Source: Azorinus chamasolen
Lineage: Eukaryota; Mollusca; Bivalvia; Cardiida; Solecurtidae
DNA: 64,000 nt
Reading direction: 5' to 3'
Assembly: GCA_963576725.1 (NCBI GenBank)
Contig: OY755237.1
Location: forward strand, 67,510,972 to 67,574,971
The stretch's first letter is position 1. Every line of letters begins with the position of its first letter. The notes under the pieces were generated by a model, which was not told the origin of the DNA, searched no databases, and saw nothing but the letters and a program-made list of their open reading frames with translations. This document shows, piece after piece, positions 60,652-64,000 of the stretch. A program made the translations under genes and the position numbers.

Positions 60652-60884
60652 TTAATCATTTTCTCCATGAATATTAATGTAAGAAATAATGACATCGTGA
60701 CTATTTATTAGCTGATATTTTATTTATCTAAAAGGCAGTTTTCTGGTTTGACTAAAACTGCATAACCAGGTCTGTATCATGCGATAAGCATAGAAGGTCA
60801 CACGACTCATACAGGAGCAGTTTGATTTGGGTCTACTCTTTTTACAAAGGCATAGAAAGGCGTATTAACGGAGTTAAGGGTCAA
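60652..60884 (+). mobile_element. PAL-E2 element
   Basis: TTAATCATTTTCTCCATGAA at the left. The hairpin left arm is damaged (AGAAGGTCACACGACTC); the right arm is GATTTGGGTCTACTCTTTTT. Confidence 0.65.
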
Positions 60885-60911
60885 TAAAGGCATGCCTTTA
60901 AAATATATATC

Positions 60912-61046
60912 ATGGTAAATGAATACGACTTTTTGGCCATAGCGGCAACTGTAGAATCAGACATATTTTCTTATTCCATATTTCTGATTTGACGGCTCTT
61001 AAAGGAGTCAAACATTTACACTACATCTCTACCGGGTAAAGAGTTA
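60912..61046 (+). mobile_element. PAL-E2 right part, degenerate
   Basis: GGCAACTGTAGAATCAGACA, centre GCTCTTAAAGGAGTC, end GTAAAGAGTTAA. Confidence 0.5.
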
Positions 61047-61162
61047 AAATACGAATATGTCCCACATTGTTTACCACATTGTATTTTCCATATTGTCGAA
61101 TACGGAACAGAACAGACATACGTTATATTGAGATTTAGCACCCAAGTCAATGTTCACTTTTA

Positions 61163-61260
61163 ACCCTGTCAGATTTTGTTGAGAAATAATGGTGAAATTC
61201 TGGAAAGTGTTTTAATTTACGCTTCTTATCCTGGTCTCTCTTTAGATAAATATATGTTAT
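61163..61260. repeat. PAL-L flank copy
   Basis: GTTTTAATTTACGCTTCTTA then TCCTGGTCTCTCTTTAG matches 50169-50210. Confidence 0.5.
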
Positions 61261-61330
61261 ATACAACTGTGAGATAAGGTGTCTGCTCAACGTGTACACC
61301 ATTTTATACTAGATAACATCATTATTGTCT

Positions 61331-61556
61331 TTAACCCTTTACTCCACAAATACTCCTCTCTACGCAAACAGAGTAGACTCAGATCAGACGTTTCCTATAG
61401 GAACCGCCTGATCAAGGTCGGCTCTGTTTGCTTATGATATAATAAAGATTTGATTATACAGTTTATGCCATGGCCAAAAATTCCCGTGCCTATGTGCTAT
61501 TATAGCAAATTAACGTCAATATATCTTACATGCATGTTCATGGAGGAAAGAGTTCA
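61331..61556 (-). mobile_element. PAL-E2 element
   Basis: Left TTAA; right flank TTCA. Hairpin GCAAACAGAGTAGACTCAGA ... CAAGGTCGGCTCTGTTTGC, centre TTTCCTATAGGAACC. Confidence 0.8.
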
Positions 61557-61580
61557 TTTTATTTTTCCACATGTCATCAA

Positions 61581-61976
61581 TTTTACCCTTTATGTTATTG
61601 ATATTCATGTAGGAACTAACAGCATTAGGACTAATTTGGCTGATTGTTATAAAACATATAGTAATACAGTAAAACCCTTCTAATGCGACCCCTTAATGAA
61701 CAAACATTGCTGTCTTCATAAGCAGGTGGTTGCTTAATGCAGGACGAAAGTTATGCAGAAAGCTCCTATAGGAGCTTTCTGCATAGCATTCGTCCTGCAT
61801 TAAGCTATCACCTGCCTTTGCCACTGTGAATTATGCCCCTTTTTGGTGGTTTTACTGTAATAATATTAGACCATGACAGAAATGGTAGAATCACAGCAGC
61901 AATTATAGCAGAATGTGACGGCTCATACAAGCGTCAATAGCAATTATATCAGCCAGGTATATGGTAAAGCAGTTAA
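61581..61976 (+). mobile_element. PAL-E2 hosting a PAL-B
   Basis: The left part CCCTTTATGTTATTGATATT is at 61581-61664. The right part GACAGAAATGGTAGAATCAC, with a reduced hairpin, ends GCAGTTAA. Confidence 0.65.
61665..61859 (-). mobile_element. PAL-B nested in PAL-E2 (reverse)
   Basis: TA flanks. The hairpin has over 35-bp arms around GCTCCTATAGGAGC with one difference (GCATAGCATTCG). Confidence 0.87.
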
Positions 61977-62221
61977 AAACCAAATTAAGATTTTTGAAAA
62001 AAATGCATAATTTCTCTTGATTTTGTTTTACAAACGATCAGTGTATTTTTTAGCAGTTCGATTACTTACCAAATCATCAAATGGGAGGCACTCCATTATG
62101 CGACATGTCGTAAGAAGCACTATTCCATGAAACACGTTTATTGTGAGGTGTAGTTTTGGGATAGGCGTACGAGTAGAATTGCACGCAGAGACGTTATCTC
62201 TCCTTTTATACAGAAACAATA

Positions 62222-62310
62222 CAAAAAAACCCTCTATACCAGACATTCAAATTAGTATGAACATCCATATTTGAGACCATTGACATTTCAATGCATGATG
62301 AAAATTTGAA
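62222..62310 (+). mobile_element. PAL-A left half
   Basis: AAAAAAACCCTCTATACCAG, GACATTCAAATTAGTATG and CAATGCATGATGAAAAT. The right half is missing. Confidence 0.5.
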
Positions 62311-62425
62311 AATCATCCAATTGTCTATTTACGTCAAACGTATAACAAATTTAGAAAATGTCAGACACTCTATCCTTCCTTGAACATTTTCGCTGATCCC
62401 TTAGCGTCTTGCAGCAAAGTTTGAC

Positions 62426-62658
62426 TACAGTAAAACCTATCTATAACGGCCACTAAATTACATCAAGTAATTTGTGTTAACGGCAGGTGGCTGCTTAAAT
62501 CAAGGTGAATGTAAAACAGAACGCTCCTACAGGAGGGTTAGGGTTAGGCTCCTATAGGAACGTTCTGTGTTACTTCCACCTTGCGTTAAGCAGCCACCTG
62601 CGATAAATACCAACAAATTAACACATTTTAGTGGCTGTTATAGAGATGATCTACTGTG
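62426..62658 (+). mobile_element. PAL-C with telomere-like insert at its centre
   Basis: Both PAL-C ends are present. The centre reads GCTCCTACAGGAGGGTTAGG GTTAGGCTCCTATAGGAAC in succession, so two dyads are separated by GGGTTAGGGTTAGG (62534-62547). Confidence 0.82.
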
Positions 62659-63002
62659 CCCCGATACTCAAACGAATAATGCGTTTTTACAGCAACAAAA
62701 ACAGTTCAAGATTGGAGAGAGGGGGGGGGGGGGGGGGGTCATGGGTATTTTCCCGTTTGTATATACCATTGTCAAAACTATGTGGCTTACGTAAAACAGG
62801 GCAAAAGGTAACCGTGGAAAAGTTGTAACTGCCCTTTTGTCATACATTTGTCATTTCGAAAAAGTTCATTGTCAAAATTTTACGCTATTTTGATCAAATT
62901 ATGTTATTCAGTTTATTATAGATAAAACACGCTTTATTCACCCTGGACTATTCCGACAATTCTAGTTGATACCAGTGATACAAAATATCGCAATGCAGCT
63001 GT
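62659..63002. other. Poly-G tract and unrecognised DNA
   Basis: A run of 18 G at about 62721-62738. Frames of 65-75 codons across it give poly-Gly only. Confidence 0.5.
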
Positions 63003-63250
63003 TTAACCCATTCTATGTTGTATATTCATGTAAGAAATAATGACGTCATTAATGTTAATAAGACTATTTATAATAATGACATATGAACACAGGATATTTT
63101 GGCCCAGGAAGAAGCTGTAGAATCAGATCTATATTACACCATAAGTAAACAGAGTAGACCCTGATCAGACGCCTCCTATATGAGCCGTCTGATCTAGGTC
63201 TACTCTGTTTGCAGATGCGTAAAATGCGCTTATATAAGGGGAATGGTTAA
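63003..63250 (+). mobile_element. PAL-E2 element (complete)
   Basis: 248 bp, TTAA on both sides. The hairpin centre is CCTCCTATATGAGCC. Confidence 0.88.
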
Positions 63251-63284
63251 TTCTTTACTTGAAACAGACGAAATGTTACCCATT

Positions 63285-63532
63285 AGCAAACATTGTAGAC
63301 ATAGATAGCTCCTAATCTGCTTTGTGTGCTGATGGATTGAGTGATTTAGAACTGATTATACAGAATCGTCCATAGCCAAACATGCCAGTGTTCAACATTC
63401 TGAAACAGCAGAATCAGATCTATATTACTGCATGATCAAACAGATTAGACCCAGATCAGACGGCTCCTATAGGAGCTGTCTGATCTGGTTATTTTCTGTT
63501 TGCAAATGCGTATTTATGGAGTAAACGATTAA
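63285..63532. mobile_element. Two PAL-E2 right parts head to head
   Basis: 63285-63390 is minus (TAGCAAACATTGTAGACATA ... ACTGATTATACAGAATCG). 63395-63532 is plus with hairpin centre GCTCCTATAGGAGC, ending AAACGATTAA. Confidence 0.6.
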
Positions 63533-63682
63533 GTCCTATAAACAATTTGCCGGCTGTTGCCTATGACCGGAGTCTGCTAATCCATACCCTGATATTAAAA
63601 AATAATGGCCGCTCAAATTCTAAACTGGTGCAATTTTAACCATCTTCCGATTCGTCCAAGATGTTGAGAAACTTTTCACCGA

Positions 63683-63745
63683 GTATCAAACAGCTTGGAT
63701 CCTGAGTTACTCGGCGTCTCATGTCTGGATCCAATCTGTTCTCAG
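63683..63745 (+). mobile_element. PAL-G core with deleted left centre
   Basis: TCAAACAGCTTGGATCCTGA joins GTTACTCGGCGTCTCATGTC; the left GAGACGCC is lost. Confidence 0.6.
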
Positions 63746-64000
63746 GCGAAGGGCTGTTATATCGCCAGACGTTTCAATAGATGTAGAGGTGACGAGATCA
63801 TTGTGACAGTAATCTTACTGTAAAATCCGTCTCTACATCTTCCTATCAGTGATATTATGACGTCGTCATGTTAATCCCCTTTATTTGATACCCCATGCCC
63901 AGCTTTTATGGTTTTGCAAAGATAGTTGACTAGATCAAGAGTCAGCTTAACTCTTAATGCCCCCCAATCACTTAATAGAGTCGATCCAGATCAGACAGAT
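63746..64000. other. No gene; PAL-E start at the window edge
   Basis: AGAGTCGATCCAGATCAGAC at 63978-63997 looks like the left arm of an E hairpin cut by the window end. Confidence 0.4.

Overview
The window looks like repeat-dense animal (metazoan) nuclear DNA, AT-rich, probably from a marine invertebrate such as a mollusc. The pointers are eukaryote-type tRNA-Ala genes with internal A/B boxes and T-run terminators, TA- and TTAA-flanked miniature transposons, tRNA-derived SINE-like pieces, long microsatellites, and one decayed intron-poor gene with an immunoglobulin-like domain. The species assignment is inference only. No intact protein-coding gene longer than about 100 codons could be supported.

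Layout. Positions 1-31,980 and 44,186-64,000 are a mosaic of short palindromic miniature elements (about 180-370 bp, called PAL-A to PAL-N here), often nested in each other. PAL-A, B, C, D and M are flanked by TA and mostly end in CAGTAAAACC-like terminal repeats (pogo/Tc1-mariner style). PAL-E, F, G, H, I and J are flanked by TTAA and mostly end in CCC(T/A)TT...AAGGG (piggyBac style). Families with different ends share one central dyad, GCTCCTATAGGAGC, and several TTAA families share alignable hairpin arms with the same two mismatched positions. Through the first 47 kb runs a dispersed cluster of 20 nearly identical tRNA-Ala genes (18 with anticodon AGC, 2 with TGC) and 7 degenerate copies, spread partly by tandem and inverted duplication.

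Positions 31,989-44,176 form one 12.2-kb foldback-type element. It has near-identical inverted ends, a perfect 9-bp flanking duplication (ACTTTATTA), and two inverted arrays of a 68-bp monomer (about 51 and about 76 copies) around a 3.4-kb centre with no gene. A second, 1.18-kb foldback-like element at 5,897-7,072 is built from 15-bp repeats and also has a 9-bp flanking duplication (CTTCAAGAC).

Positions 57,261-58,337 (minus strand) hold a broken gene ending in an I-set Ig domain, with frameshifts, a 14-bp tandem duplication and an in-frame stop. Its 5' end lies in a 1.3-kb inverted duplication (58,293-59,580), so a second, shorter start of the same gene faces the other way. A 0.6-kb (AAT)n tract follows. 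The only candidate for a host promoter is a TCTCGCGAGA site near 31,613.
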